Assembly (NCBI GenBank): GCA_017617545.1
Contig: JAFZVZ010000001.1
Coordinates: 50,371 to 114,370 of the forward strand
Origin: Lachnospiraceae bacterium
Lineage (GTDB): Bacteria; Bacillota; Clostridia; Lachnospirales; Lachnospiraceae
Length of the DNA: 64,000 nt
Reading direction: 5' to 3'
In this document: positions 26,522-34,583 of the stretch, piece by piece
Position numbering within the stretch: position 1 is the stretch's first letter
Layout: each line of letters begins with the position of its first letter
Program-made: the position numbers and the translations under genes
The notes under the pieces: generated by a model
What the model was told of the DNA's origin: nothing
The model's input: only the letters and a program-made list of their open reading frames with translations
Databases searched by the model: none

Positions 26522-27298
26522 ATGGAAAAGATCGAGTGGCACGACAGTGAAAACATAGATCAGATATTTAGGCCTTTTGTAGAAGGAAGACCTGAATACC
26601 CGGTTGTATGTCCTGATTGTGGAGCGAAAAGCGGGCATATCTATATTAACCGATATGAAGATACTAATCGTGGCGGAGCGTGGGCGTGGTGCAGCAATTG
26701 CCATTCTTACGGTCATTACAGTTATCTTGTCCCGGTATGGTGGCACAATCATTCCTGTGTAGATCAAAGCAAGTTATGTGCAGCAAACCCGGATGAGGTT
26801 GCGCAATATGAAACCGCACTGGATGATTTTGTGAATAACGGATTAATGCGTTATTGTATGTCTGACGATATTTGCAGGTACTGCATTCGTAAAGAGTACG
26901 AAAATCCCAAGATAAGCAAATGCCCTGAATGCGGTAATGAGACACTTCTTTGCACTTTAGACGGAGCCTGCATGGTTCTTAAGTGTAGCAACTGCGAATT
27001 TGATGTAGTTGGAGCAAGCTTTTTTCCGCCTTGTATGAATGATTGCCTTGATTATACCATCACGGCGAGAAATATAGAAAAATCGAAGAAGATCAAGGTA
27101 TCAAAAGTATTCGGATTGAATGTAATAGAATTGTTAAGGGTATTAGAAGAAAAAGAAATGGTTCAGACTACAGCTAAGCTTTACGAAGCGGTGCAGATAA
27201 TCAAGAGTCTCATCAAACTTGGAGTGGGATACGAAATATCCCCGGAATTAACAAAGAAATATCCTGACTTGTTGGATTGTAAGTATCTATGCGAGTGA
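26522..27298 (+). CDS. Unrecognised multi-zinc-ribbon protein in AT-rich island
   Basis: 258 aa. At least two zinc-ribbon-like CxxC pairs flank residues 25-60 (CPDCG...CSNCH) and 135-165 (CPECG...CSNCE), with a further CMSDDICRYC between them. The C-terminal ~70 residues are Lys-rich and helical. No TM or signal is seen. Base composition is much more AT-rich than the neighbours and codons ending in A/T dominate, pointing to recent transfer. Zinc-ribbon proteins of this kind often bind nucleic acids, but no function is claimed. It is followed by a second gene of the same composition at 27576. Confidence 0.65.
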   Translation: MEKIEWHDSENIDQIFRPFVEGRPEYPVVCPDCGAKSGHIYINRYEDTNRGGAWAWCSNCHSYGHYSYLVPVWWHNHSCVDQSKLCAANPDEVAQYETALDDFVNNGLMRYCMSDDICRYCIRKEYENPKISKCPECGNETLLCTLDGACMVLKCSNCEFDVVGASFFPPCMNDCLDYTITARNIEKSKKIKVSKVFGLNVIELLRVLEEKEMVQTTAKLYEAVQIIKSLIKLGVGYEISPELTKKYPDLLDCKYLCE

Positions 27299-27575
27299 AG
27301 TTGATAATGAAAAGTGAAAACGTGATACAGTATACATGAATCGGACTAAAGACAGATTTGATTCTAAGAAGAAGTCCGATGAAAAACTGTGCTCCGAAAC
27401 TGCGCAGAGGTGGTAAAACTGTGCTCCGAAAACAATGCCGACACATGTCGAGACGGTATTCCTGCTCGAGCGGCTTCGGGATGCAAAGAGTGGACCATAA
27501 ACCCCGTCCCTATGGACCATCCTTCGGATGTAGCAAATCGAATGCACTGCATAGTAAAAAAGGAGGGGAGAAAAC
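27299..27575. other. Intergenic region of the AT-rich island with a 17-bp direct repeat
   Basis: AAAACTGTGCTCCGAAA occurs at 27383-27399 and again at 27415-27431, 32 bp apart. A second short repeat, GGACCAT, occurs twice near 27493-27517. I see no ORF matching the island's codon use and no clear terminator. A strong AGGAGGGGAG site at its end belongs to the next gene. Confidence 0.5.
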
Positions 27576-28457
27576 ATGTGTTTGTCAAAGGAGATATTGT
27601 TGCGAGATGCAAAACTGGAAGATAAAACTCTTAATGAGAAAGAGGATGAGGCGAAAACCAATCCGTTTGAATTGTTAATGCGTTACTTTGTAGCGCAAGA
27701 TAGATGTTTAAATAAATGCATACCAAAAGAATGCGAGAATGGCGAGTCTGTAAAAGGAATATATGAAAAGTTGGGGTGGAAGGATGTAATTGAGGGGCGT
27801 TTTGACGTGATCAATTCTTTTTGGCAGACGTTTACTTGGGCAATGCACGATTCATTTCCGAGTATTTATTGTGAGGCTGATAAAGGAAATATCAAAATAT
27901 ATAAGTATTGTTACAATGGTTATCAGTCGTTCCCCCAAAAATATATAGAGTCAGAAGAAAGAAGCCAAATTCGCCAACAAGTGGAGGAGTTACTTCGAGA
28001 GAACCCGAAAATCAGAGAATTTGCTGCAATTTGCCATTGTGTCGCGAATTTTATGCCTTGTCCCGACGGAGACTTTAATGTGGCAAAGGGGAGTAGCCGA
28101 GCAAAAGATTACTTACCGTTGATGATTGACTTAATTCAAGAGTGTATTGAGAAGAACGAGCCGCTTCAATACTCCTTTCGCAACAAGGAGAAAATAATTG
28201 AAGTGGAACGGTTGAAAGAATGGCGAAAGTGGTTTGTTAATAACCGGGAGGGGTACTGTTTGTCAGGATATTATGAAGTAGTAAATAATGACAGCGAACA
28301 TGAGATTATAAAAGGCAAGATGTTGTTTGAGGGGCAAAAATTGGGCAATCCTTTTCCGAAGAGCAAAGAAGAATTAACCAATTGTATTGAAGCTATTTGG
28401 AGTAGAATTGACGAGAGGGCAAATATGTTATTGGCTTGCAAATTGAGTGAGAAATGA
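27576..28457 (+). CDS. Unrecognised 293-aa protein in AT-rich island
   Basis: 293 aa, soluble, no signal or TM. It contains a Cys/His-bearing stretch FAAICHCVANFMPCPDGDFN around residue 155 and a helical central region with many aromatic residues (INSFWQTFTWAMHDSFPS). It recalls uncharacterised Clostridial DUF proteins with an ANFMPCP...FN core, but I cannot name a family with certainty. A perfect AGGAGG lies upstream. Composition matches the zinc-ribbon gene and not the flanking genes, so the pair was probably acquired together. Confidence 0.65.
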   Translation: MCLSKEILLRDAKLEDKTLNEKEDEAKTNPFELLMRYFVAQDRCLNKCIPKECENGESVKGIYEKLGWKDVIEGRFDVINSFWQTFTWAMHDSFPSIYCEADKGNIKIYKYCYNGYQSFPQKYIESEERSQIRQQVEELLRENPKIREFAAICHCVANFMPCPDGDFNVAKGSSRAKDYLPLMIDLIQECIEKNEPLQYSFRNKEKIIEVERLKEWRKWFVNNREGYCLSGYYEVVNNDSEHEIIKGKMLFEGQKLGNPFPKSKEELTNCIEAIWSRIDERANMLLACKLSEK

Positions 28458-28500
28458 TTGGTCGATATAGTAACAATCTATGAATAAAGGACAAACGCAT

Positions 28501-29307
28501 ATGCACAATATGGACAACTTTACTGACGAACGAGACCTCGCCCTGCTGGACGAGGATCGATACACATTTTTCGTATTGAAGAGGCTGCTGGGCGGCACGA
28601 ACACGCTGCTGTTGTCGGATCATGCGCGGCTGATCATCTGCTTTTCGAGCGAGCCGTTCCCGGTGTGGATCTGGACGCCGGATGACGCGTCCGAGGAGGA
28701 ACTGGAGCGGGCGTATGTGATCTGCAAGGAGAACGGCCTCATGGACGGGGCGCACCGCTTCAACATCAAATACGAGCCGGCGGATTATTTTACGAAGCGG
28801 GCGGTTGCGGACGGTGTGACGTTCACGATCGAGACGAATATGTTCGCCTATGACAATCCCGAACCGATCGCGCCGAAGGACGTCTGCGCGGGAAGCCTTC
28901 ACCAGTGTACGGCGGACGATGTCGACGCGCTTGTCGAGCTCATGGATATGTTCCACCATGCGATTGACATGGATTATGAGACGCTGGAGGAGTATCGCAT
29001 CAAGGCCGAGGACGGGGTGAAGCACGGAAGCCTCTACGTCTGGAAGGACGCGTCGGGCAAGACGGTTTCGTGCTGCAACTGGCGCCCGACCGGGGAAATG
29101 GCGGCCATCGGGTTGGTATTCACGAGGGAGGAAGAACGGCGGAAGCATTACGCGGAAAATCTTGTATATCAGGTCACGATGATTGCGAAAAATGCGGGGT
29201 TTCTGCCGATGCTCTACACGGACGCGGACTATGTGGCGTCCAACGCGTGCTACGAGAAGATCGGGTACATTTTACGCGGAAAGCTCTGTACGATCGCTCC
29301 GCAGTAA
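28501..29307 (+). CDS. GNAT family N-acetyltransferase
   Basis: 268 aa. The C-terminal half is a GNAT domain: MAAIGLVFTREEERRKHYAENLVYQVTMIAKNAGFLPMLYTDADYVASNACYEKIGYI, with the acetyl-CoA loop region and the final YEKIGY. The N-terminal ~130 residues form an additional domain seen in two-domain GNATs, possibly a degenerate acetyltransferase. ATG 28501 has AAAGGA nine bases upstream and is preferred to 28480. The substrate is unknown. Composition returns here to the GC-rich norm, marking the right edge of the island. Confidence 0.85.
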   Translation: MHNMDNFTDERDLALLDEDRYTFFVLKRLLGGTNTLLLSDHARLIICFSSEPFPVWIWTPDDASEEELERAYVICKENGLMDGAHRFNIKYEPADYFTKRAVADGVTFTIETNMFAYDNPEPIAPKDVCAGSLHQCTADDVDALVELMDMFHHAIDMDYETLEEYRIKAEDGVKHGSLYVWKDASGKTVSCCNWRPTGEMAAIGLVFTREEERRKHYAENLVYQVTMIAKNAGFLPMLYTDADYVASNACYEKIGYILRGKLCTIAPQ

Positions 29308-29324
29308 CAGAAGGGAAACAATTC

Positions 29325-30110
29325 ATGAAGATCGGAAGTTCCAACGACACTGCAGCAGTGATCGAACAATATTCAACCTCGAAGGGCCTGGGGACGAGGA
29401 TTTCATTTCACGAACGATACTCGACCAACAAGCAGGGTTACGGCCCGTGGATCGTGTCCAATTACTCGATCTCGGAGGGCATGAGAGTGTTCGAGATCGG
29501 CTGCGGCACGGGAAGCATGTGGATGGGGCAGGATGAACTGATAGAACGATGCAGTGAGCTCATCCTGTCGGATCAGTCCGAGGGCATGCTCGCCACCGCG
29601 AAGGGCAATCTTGGTGAGCGCAGTCCGATACGGTACATGCAGGCGGACATTCAGGATCTTCCGTTTGAGGACAAGTCCTTCGACGTTGTCATCGCGAACT
29701 CCATGCTCTACCATGTGCCCGACATCGAACGGGGCATTCGCGAAGTCCGTCGGGTCCTCAAGGACGGCGGCGTGTTCTACTGCGCCACGTATGGGGAGCA
29801 TAACTTTTCGGACACGCTCGCGCAATGGTTTGCGCTGGGCGGCGAGAGCTTTCAGCCGAACCACAATTTTACGCTGGAAAACGGCGCGGATAAGCTGGCG
29901 GTCGCGTTCACCGATGTTCAGGCGCTTTTCTACGAGGATTCGCTGCACGTGACGGACATCGACGACCTTGTCGAGTACACGCGAAGCCTCGTGTCGCTCA
30001 AGGCGATCGCGGATATTCCCGTCGAGCGGATCCGTGCGATACTGGAGGAACACGAGGTCGACGGCGCGCTGGATCTGCAGAAGGAATACGGTATGTTTGT
30101 GTGCAGGTGA
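29325..30110 (+). CDS. SAM-dependent class I methyltransferase
   Basis: 261 aa. Motif I VFEIGCGTGSMW, motif II LILSDQSEGMLATA, motif III/IV YMQADIQDLPFEDKSFDVVIANSMLYHVPDIERGIREVRRVLKDGGVFYCATYG are those of the Methyltransf_11 (UbiE-like) group. ATG 29325 follows AAGGGAAAC. It lies 17 bp after the GNAT gene, so the two may modify the same small molecule; the substrate cannot be told. Confidence 0.88.
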   Translation: MKIGSSNDTAAVIEQYSTSKGLGTRISFHERYSTNKQGYGPWIVSNYSISEGMRVFEIGCGTGSMWMGQDELIERCSELILSDQSEGMLATAKGNLGERSPIRYMQADIQDLPFEDKSFDVVIANSMLYHVPDIERGIREVRRVLKDGGVFYCATYGEHNFSDTLAQWFALGGESFQPNHNFTLENGADKLAVAFTDVQALFYEDSLHVTDIDDLVEYTRSLVSLKAIADIPVERIRAILEEHEVDGALDLQKEYGMFVCR

Positions 30111-30140
30111 CATAGATAAAATCAACAGGAGGGAAACACG

Positions 30141-31061
30141 ATGGGTTTGTTTGACAGGTTCAAAAAGAAGAAAAAGCAGGAAGTTGTTGAGCAGCCGAAA
30201 GAGACGGTGGAGCTGCCGCCGGTAACCGAGGAAGATCCCGGAACGGCGGGGTGGGATGCCATTGAGCAGGAGTTTCTGCGCGCCTACCCGGGGCAGACGG
30301 AGCCGAAGCATTACGGCACGCTCGTAAAATGGGTGTTCGGCGGCAATGATCCGCTGGACGGCATCAGCATCTACGACGGCGGCGAGTACTATCATTTTGT
30401 GACGTTCGGCCTGACGGAGCTCTACGGCAAGGAATCCCGGAACACGGAGCTCAGCGGCTACGGCTATGAGATGACGCTCAAGCTGAAGAAAGAAGGTCTC
30501 GAGGACGAGGAGGCGGAGCTTCGGAACGTGTGCGGCATCCTGCAGACAATCGCGCGGATCACGTTCACGAAGAGCGAGTGCTTCTTCCCTAACGAGTTTA
30601 TCTATACCGGGCAGAAGGAAGGCATGGACGCGAAACAGACGTCGCAGCTTACGGGCTTTATCGTGATCACCGACCCGACCGTGAACACGATCGAGACACC
30701 GAACGGTCGTGTGGAATTCCGCGAGCTGGTCGGTGCTACGGACGCGGAGCTGAAGTCGCTCGGCAACAGGGAATCCGTGGCCGCGTTCTATGAGAAGCTC
30801 GGCTCGGATCTGACCGATTGGCAGAGAGCGTCGATCGTCGAGGCGGTCGAGGAGACCGATGAAGACGAGACTGCTGAGAACCGCGATACGGAGGATGCGG
30901 CGGAAAGATTTTCCGCTGACGAAGAAAGCAGTGACGTTGCGGCTGAGGCGAACCGTGCCGTTGAGGAGATCAGTGAAACTACCGTTGACGGCATCGACTC
31001 GGAAGAGACCGTCGACGCGGACGAGGAGAGCAGAGCTTACGCGGAAGAGGAAAATGATTGA
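30141..31061 (+). CDS. Suppressor-of-fused (SUFU) domain protein with acidic tail
   Basis: 306 aa. A basic N-terminal patch (MGLFDRFKKKKKQ) is followed by a bacterial SUFU domain at about residues 35-220 (GWDAIEQEFLRAYPGQTEPKHYGTLVKWVFGGNDPLDGISIYDGG..YHFVTFGLTELYGKE, ELSGYGYEMTLKLKK, NGRVEFRELVGATDAEL). A ~85-residue tail is almost entirely Glu/Asp/Ala/Ser/Thr. Bacterial SUFU proteins often serve as immunity or chaperone-like partners in toxin loci. Its stop overlaps the start of the metallophosphoesterase gene (TGATG), so they are translationally coupled. Confidence 0.82.
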   Translation: MGLFDRFKKKKKQEVVEQPKETVELPPVTEEDPGTAGWDAIEQEFLRAYPGQTEPKHYGTLVKWVFGGNDPLDGISIYDGGEYYHFVTFGLTELYGKESRNTELSGYGYEMTLKLKKEGLEDEEAELRNVCGILQTIARITFTKSECFFPNEFIYTGQKEGMDAKQTSQLTGFIVITDPTVNTIETPNGRVEFRELVGATDAELKSLGNRESVAAFYEKLGSDLTDWQRASIVEAVEETDEDETAENRDTEDAAERFSADEESSDVAAEANRAVEEISETTVDGIDSEETVDADEESRAYAEEEND

Positions 31062-33850
31062 TGAAGTACGCGGTCATATCCGATATCCATGGGAATCTTC
31101 CCGCGCTTGCGGCGGTCCTTGCGGACGCGAAGGAGCAGGGGGCAGATGCCTACATATTCGGCGGTGATTACTGCCTGAGCGGCCCGTACCCGAACGAGTG
31201 CCTGGAGCTGATCCGCTCGATCCCGGGAGCATACATCATCCGGGGAAACGAGGAGGGCCATCTGGAAAAGCTGATCGGAACCGATCCGGCCGGCTGGACC
31301 GACGGGCAGATGCAGATCACCTACTACAACTACAAGATCCTTTCCAAGGACAACTTTGACTATCTGATGGCGCTCCCGAAGGCGATCGATCTCGAGTACA
31401 ACGGCGTGCCGATCCACATCGCGCACGATAAGTCGGTGTTCCTCGGGGATACGGTGTGCGACTATTTCTGCTCTTCCCTGATCGCGACGAAATACGCCGG
31501 AAGGACCATCACGAAGGAGCAGCTGGTACGCGATATCTATGAGATGGTCGACGGCGATGAGACGTTCCGGGCGAGGCTTGCGGAGATGTCCGCGGGCGTG
31601 TACATCTTCGGCCACTCGCATGTCCAGTGGTGTTATCAGTCGAGAGACAAGCGTATCATTACCATGAACCCAGGGGCTTGCGGGCTTCCGCTTGACTGCG
31701 TCCTCGGAAGCGTCCCGTACTCCATGCTCGAGATCTCGGAGGACGGCGAGGTTGCCGTCGACGAGCGCCGGGTGGCATTTGACGTTGAGGCGTACGCGGA
31801 GATGCTCACGAAGACGGAGCAGTACCGCGAGGCCACCGTATGGACCAAAGTCATCCTGAAGGAGCTCCGCCACGCGCGGGAACACCTGGCATTTTTCCTT
31901 CCGTTCACGGAGCAGTACGCGCAGAGCATCGGCGACGAGAGGCGCCCCTACGCGGTCGATACGTGGGAGAAGGCGTACGAGCAGTGGGAGCGGTCGCTGG
32001 GAGGTTATACCGTACGCGCGACACCGATTTTGCGCTACCGCGAATACTATACGTTCCAGGGGTATTACCGTTTGGATGTCAGCCCGACTGCGTCCGGCGG
32101 CACGACCGGTGAGGAAATCTTCGCCAAGGCGGTTTTATACGTCGTAAAATGGCTGAAGGAACGTCTCTCGGCGGATTCCTACATGAAATCCATGATCGAG
32201 GCGGAGTACTCCGAGGTCGAGGATTACAAGGATTTTCTGCTCCGGCTTAGGAACAGCCGGGGATTTGAGCAGCGCGGTGAGAAGGAGTACGACCTGAACA
32301 TTTTCTGCTACACCAAGCCGGATCTGAACTGGGCGCTTCGCCTGACCGAACCGGACAACGGCAGGGAGACGCAGGCGTATCCCGGACGGATTTTCATCAC
32401 CGATATCAGCCTTCAGTGCGCGGACGGCGCGGTACGGCTCGCGATACGGCTGACCTGCCGTGAACCGCAAAATATCACGAGCGAGGCCCTTTTGTTCCGC
32501 ACGGCGTTTCTCAGCGAGATCTACAAGGATCCCGATATCATGATGTACGAGGGCACGATGCCGGGATCGCGGTATCCCGCGAACGGCAGGGTCATCGAGC
32601 TGAACACGAAGTCGGAGACGGACTGCAGGGACATGTACGAGGGACTGCTCCTTGCGAAGGAGCGGCAGATGCCCGTGGCGTTCCTGCCGGCCGGCGAGGA
32701 GGACACGGAGGTGTACGCCGACAAGCTCGGCGGCATCGCCTATGTCGTGATGGAGCAGGAGGCGAAAAATTACGCCAAGCTCTTCGGGAAGACCATGGGC
32801 CGCAGCGAGCTTAGCGACGCGATCAAGGCAGGACGGTACATCTGCTTCATGCCCCTCGGATGCGAGGGCGAGGACGCGCAGATTTTCGACGACCGCGATG
32901 AGCTCAAGCGTTTCCTGAAGCGCTACACCGTGCACCGTGACGGGATCTCGAAGAAGCCCGGGATCACCTTCGGGGACAACCTCTTCTACAAGAAGCTGTG
33001 GGCGAGATACATTACCGAGGTTGAGGACGCCGCGGATACGGAGCTTTTCGAGCAGTTGAACGAGCGGATCAGCATACTTCAGCAGAAGGCGTCCGACCCG
33101 GTGAAGGAGGACGAGTTCAGGGCGCAGACGGAGTCGCTTCAGCGCGACATCGAGGAGCTGAAGGAAAGAATTGAGAGCCTGAAGCGCAAGAACAAGGACT
33201 ACATTGAGCAGATCAACGAGCGAAAGAGCGAGAACAACCGCTTAAAGGCAAAGCTTCGCGAGTATGAGGCGGTGCCCGAGGTCGATGAGGCGGCCGTTGC
33301 CCGTGAGGAGAGCCGGAAGCGCAGGGAGCAGATCCGCGGGGAGGCGGAACGGTATCAGGAGAGATTTTCCGTGAACCCGACCAAACGGGATGACGTGATC
33401 CCATGGATCAGGGAGAATTTTTCGGAGAGGATCGAGGTACATCCGGACGCGGAGAAGTCGTTCCGAAAGTACGCCACCTCCGACCTGCCGATCGGCAAAT
33501 TCTGCGGCGCGGTCATTCTTCTGAATGCCGTTGCGGACAACCGGTACGGCGAGTTGAGCGGGGATGTTCTCGAGGAACTCAAGACGGACGCGTTCCCGTA
33601 CTGCGAACTATCAAAGTCGGGGTTTGACAGGGATACGGCTCCGCCGGCAGCGTTTATCCGTCTCGCGGGCGAGAGCGAAAAGCGGCTTTTGAACGAGCAC
33701 CTCAAGTATTCCGCGAACACGAACTCGGCCTTCCGGATGTATTTCCTGTTCGACGATGAGCATAAGCGCATCGTGATCGGTTCCATGCCGGATCACCTGG
33801 CGCAGTCGGTGACCGATTCGAACTTCGGAAACCGGAGGGAGAAGGCGTGA
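31061..33850 (+). CDS. 929-aa metallophosphoesterase / unknown middle region / coiled-coil fusion
   Basis: An N-terminal calcineurin-like (YfcE/MJ0936-type) phosphoesterase spans residues ~1-235, with metal motifs DIHGN, GGDYC, GNEE, AHD and FGHSH. A middle region of ~400 residues (240-650) shows no family I recognise. A coiled coil lies at about 665-735 (LFEQLNERISILQQK..NRLKAKLREYE), then a basic segment and a C-terminal globular domain (~770-929, with PWIRENFSERIEVHPDAEKSFRKYA). Simple YfcE-type enzymes are ~160-240 aa, so this is a large fusion. The true start is ATG 31061, overlapping the SUFU stop by one base. It may hydrolyse a nucleotide or nucleic-acid phosphodiester; the role is unknown. 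Confidence 0.75.
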   Translation: MKYAVISDIHGNLPALAAVLADAKEQGADAYIFGGDYCLSGPYPNECLELIRSIPGAYIIRGNEEGHLEKLIGTDPAGWTDGQMQITYYNYKILSKDNFDYLMALPKAIDLEYNGVPIHIAHDKSVFLGDTVCDYFCSSLIATKYAGRTITKEQLVRDIYEMVDGDETFRARLAEMSAGVYIFGHSHVQWCYQSRDKRIITMNPGACGLPLDCVLGSVPYSMLEISEDGEVAVDERRVAFDVEAYAEMLTKTEQYREATVWTKVILKELRHAREHLAFFLPFTEQYAQSIGDERRPYAVDTWEKAYEQWERSLGGYTVRATPILRYREYYTFQGYYRLDVSPTASGGTTGEEIFAKAVLYVVKWLKERLSADSYMKSMIEAEYSEVEDYKDFLLRLRNSRGFEQRGEKEYDLNIFCYTKPDLNWALRLTEPDNGRETQAYPGRIFITDISLQCADGAVRLAIRLTCREPQNITSEALLFRTAFLSEIYKDPDIMMYEGTMPGSRYPANGRVIELNTKSETDCRDMYEGLLLAKERQMPVAFLPAGEEDTEVYADKLGGIAYVVMEQEAKNYAKLFGKTMGRSELSDAIKAGRYICFMPLGCEGEDAQIFDDRDELKRFLKRYTVHRDGISKKPGITFGDNLFYKKLWARYITEVEDAADTELFEQLNERISILQQKASDPVKEDEFRAQTESLQRDIEELKERIESLKRKNKDYIEQINERKSENNRLKAKLREYEAVPEVDEAAVAREESRKRREQIRGEAERYQERFSVNPTKRDDVIPWIRENFSERIEVHPDAEKSFRKYATSDLPIGKFCGAVILLNAVADNRYGELSGDVLEELKTDAFPYCELSKSGFDRDTAPPAAFIRLAGESEKRLLNEHLKYSANTNSAFRMYFLFDDEHKRIVIGSMPDHLAQSVTDSNFGNRREKA

Positions 33851-33888
33851 TTTTTCACGCCGGGGACAGCGGAAACGCCGAAGGAAGG

Positions 33889-33917
33889 TTGTCATTTTTC
33901 GAAAAATGAGCTATGCT
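33889..33917 (+). promoter_or_regulatory. Promoter of the phosphoribosyltransferase gene with a palindrome in its spacer
   Basis: TTGTCA (33889-33894), 17 bp, TATGCT (33912-33917). The spacer is largely filled by the 14-bp perfect palindrome ATTTTTCGAAAAAT (33894-33907), an obvious candidate operator. Confidence 0.6.
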
Positions 33918-33921
33918 ATAC

Positions 33922-33990
33922 AGGTGGGGTTTCCGTTGCTTCGAGAGCACGCGGAGAGCCACGATAAGATGGAAAATCGAAACCCGAAAG
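33922..33990 (+). ncRNA. Structured 5' leader of the phosphoribosyltransferase gene (candidate cis-regulatory RNA)
   Basis: The expected transcript starts near 33924. GGGTTTC (33927-33933) pairs with GAAACCC (33979-33985), enclosing about 45 nt. An inner hairpin forms from CCG(T)TGCT and AGCA(CG)CGG around TCGAG. The ribosome binding site AAGGAAGG follows directly after the closing stem. The layout, a closed multi-stem domain just before a purine/pyrimidine salvage-type gene, suggests ligand control. The sequence does not match purine, PRPP or other riboswitch consensus I can recall. Confidence 0.35.
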
Positions 33991-34003
33991 GAAGGTTTAT
34001 CAC

Positions 34004-34564
34004 ATGAAATACACAATGGAAATCGCAGGACTGCAGCGGGATCTGCCGCTGTGCAAAATCACGGACGATCTGTACATCGCGGCGTTCATCTGCTTCGGTG
34101 ATGCGGAGGTGACGGTGGCGTGCGCGAGGGAGCTTCTGGCGCTTGTGCCGGCGGACAGCTATGACTACATGCTGACGGCGGAGGCGAAGAGCATTCCGAT
34201 CATCCACGAGATGGCGCGGCAGTCCGGCGCGACGAAATATTTTATTGCCCGCAAGGGACCGAAGGTGTACATGCCGGATCCGATCCGCGTGACCGACCGT
34301 TCGATCACGACGCGCGGGGAACAGGCACTGTACCTCGGCCGCGACGATGCGGATATCATCAAGGGCAAGAGGATCCTGCTTGTGGACGACGTGATCTCCA
34401 CGGGTGGTTCGCTCCGCGCGATGGAGGAGCTTGTGCAGGCGGCCGGCGGTATCGTGACCGGACGCGTGGCCGTGCTGGCTGAGGGCGAGGCGGCAAGCCG
34501 CAGCGACATTCAGTTCCTGGCACCTCTGCCGCTGTTCAACGCGGACGGAAGCATCAAAGACTGA
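34004..34564 (+). CDS. Adenine phosphoribosyltransferase-like protein
   Basis: 186 aa, type I phosphoribosyltransferase fold. The PRPP-binding motif is intact (ILLVDDVISTGGSLRAM), and TAEAKSIPIIHEMARQSGATKYFIARKGPK resembles the APRT dimer/flexible-loop region. It would join a nucleobase to PRPP in purine salvage. Length fits APRT (~170-185 aa), but the N-terminus differs from standard Apt, so a related base is possible. It has its own promoter and a folded leader; the esterase gene follows 19 bp later. Confidence 0.8.
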   Translation: MKYTMEIAGLQRDLPLCKITDDLYIAAFICFGDAEVTVACARELLALVPADSYDYMLTAEAKSIPIIHEMARQSGATKYFIARKGPKVYMPDPIRVTDRSITTRGEQALYLGRDDADIIKGKRILLVDDVISTGGSLRAMEELVQAAGGIVTGRVAVLAEGEAASRSDIQFLAPLPLFNADGSIKD

Positions 34565-34583
34565 CGAAAGTGAGGACGGATAC

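Noticed and set aside
33922-33990. Purine (guanine/adenine) riboswitch
   Set aside because: The conserved TATA.../loop-loop sequences of that class are not present, so it is left as an unclassified leader.
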